Shown here one piece after another: positions 63,961 through 64,000 of a DNA stretch of 64,000 nt. The first letter of the stretch is position 1; the number at the start of each line of letters is the position of its first letter. Source of the DNA: Lepidostoma basale (taxonomy: Eukaryota; Arthropoda; Insecta; Trichoptera; Lepidostomatidae); the NCBI GenBank assembly GCA_022606425.2, contig JAHDVF020001027.1, positions 122,501 to 186,500 on the forward strand. The letters are read 5' to 3'. Both the position numbers and the translations under genes were made by a program. The notes beneath the pieces are model-generated. The model did no database searches. It was given only the letters and a program-made list of their open reading frames with translations, and had not been told where the DNA came from.

Positions 63961-64000
63961 CAGCGAAAGTGTTCGCAGCGTTGGTAATGATTTTTTGTTG

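Overview
The window is AT-rich eukaryotic nuclear DNA, almost certainly from an insect and intergenic or intronic. I find no intact host protein gene. Insect origin is suggested by three things: mariner transposases of insect type; LINE, Helitron and SINE families of the kind common in insect genomes; and a short TTAGG run at 60224-60240. TTAGG is the usual insect telomere unit and is absent from flies. The order is not certain; Lepidoptera or another non-dipteran order is a guess.

Almost everything recognisable is mobile DNA. The dominant element is one non-LTR retrotransposon, called here the SAYP-type LINE after its C-terminal motif. It has about 18 copies, all 5'-truncated, and nearly all end at the same 3' hairpin and a GTTA, GTTT or TTG tail. 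The best copy is 61067-61893 (265 open codons, 15-bp target duplication). Several other LINE families (RTE-like, CR1/jockey-like) leave short C-terminal pieces at 5425, 8020, 8885, 9195, 15868, 17150, 23980, 29082, 30715, 39094, 44909, 46508 and 60310. Three mariners are present: a complete 1280-bp copy at 31780-33059 lying exactly inside a SAYP LINE, and two near-identical copies of a second mariner at 34829-35941 and 45049-46321, each missing the opposite end. Two Helitrons (22863-23455 and 49138-50468) share a tandemly doubled 5' end, and the second keeps Rep and helicase scraps. A tRNA-derived SINE (7 copies), a hAT-type MITE with 8-bp duplications, a tandem array of about 243-bp units, and several unclassified repeats fill much of the rest. 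A (TA)n tract of about 490 bp lies at 19124-19615.

The most unusual feature is a set of foldback (inverted-repeat) elements of at least five families: 5700, 12436, 18522, 25629, 30400, 47611, 55215 and 60601, plus single arms at 706, 22352, 38940, 42660, 58499 and 62345. Their arms carry a hammerhead-ribozyme-like core: CUGANGA, a short helix II, GAAA, a short palindromic helix III, a UH cleavage step and, in the best copies, a matching helix I. The families differ in sequence but keep the fold. The arms point outward in opposite directions. The copies at 47649-47692, 60649-60692, 30465-30502 and 708-748 are the most complete. One extra A or U between CUGANGA and helix II is a constant departure from the textbook core, so activity is not assured.

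Between the repeats lie islands of more complex, GC-richer sequence (1-180, 5990-6440, 7430-7760, 13990-14350, 24590-24800, 26820-27010, 39590-39800, 44380-44565, 48750-48970, 50640-51160, 53990-54540, 63530-63960). They have no long reading frame and could be conserved non-coding DNA. Long AT-rich stretches elsewhere show nothing I can name.
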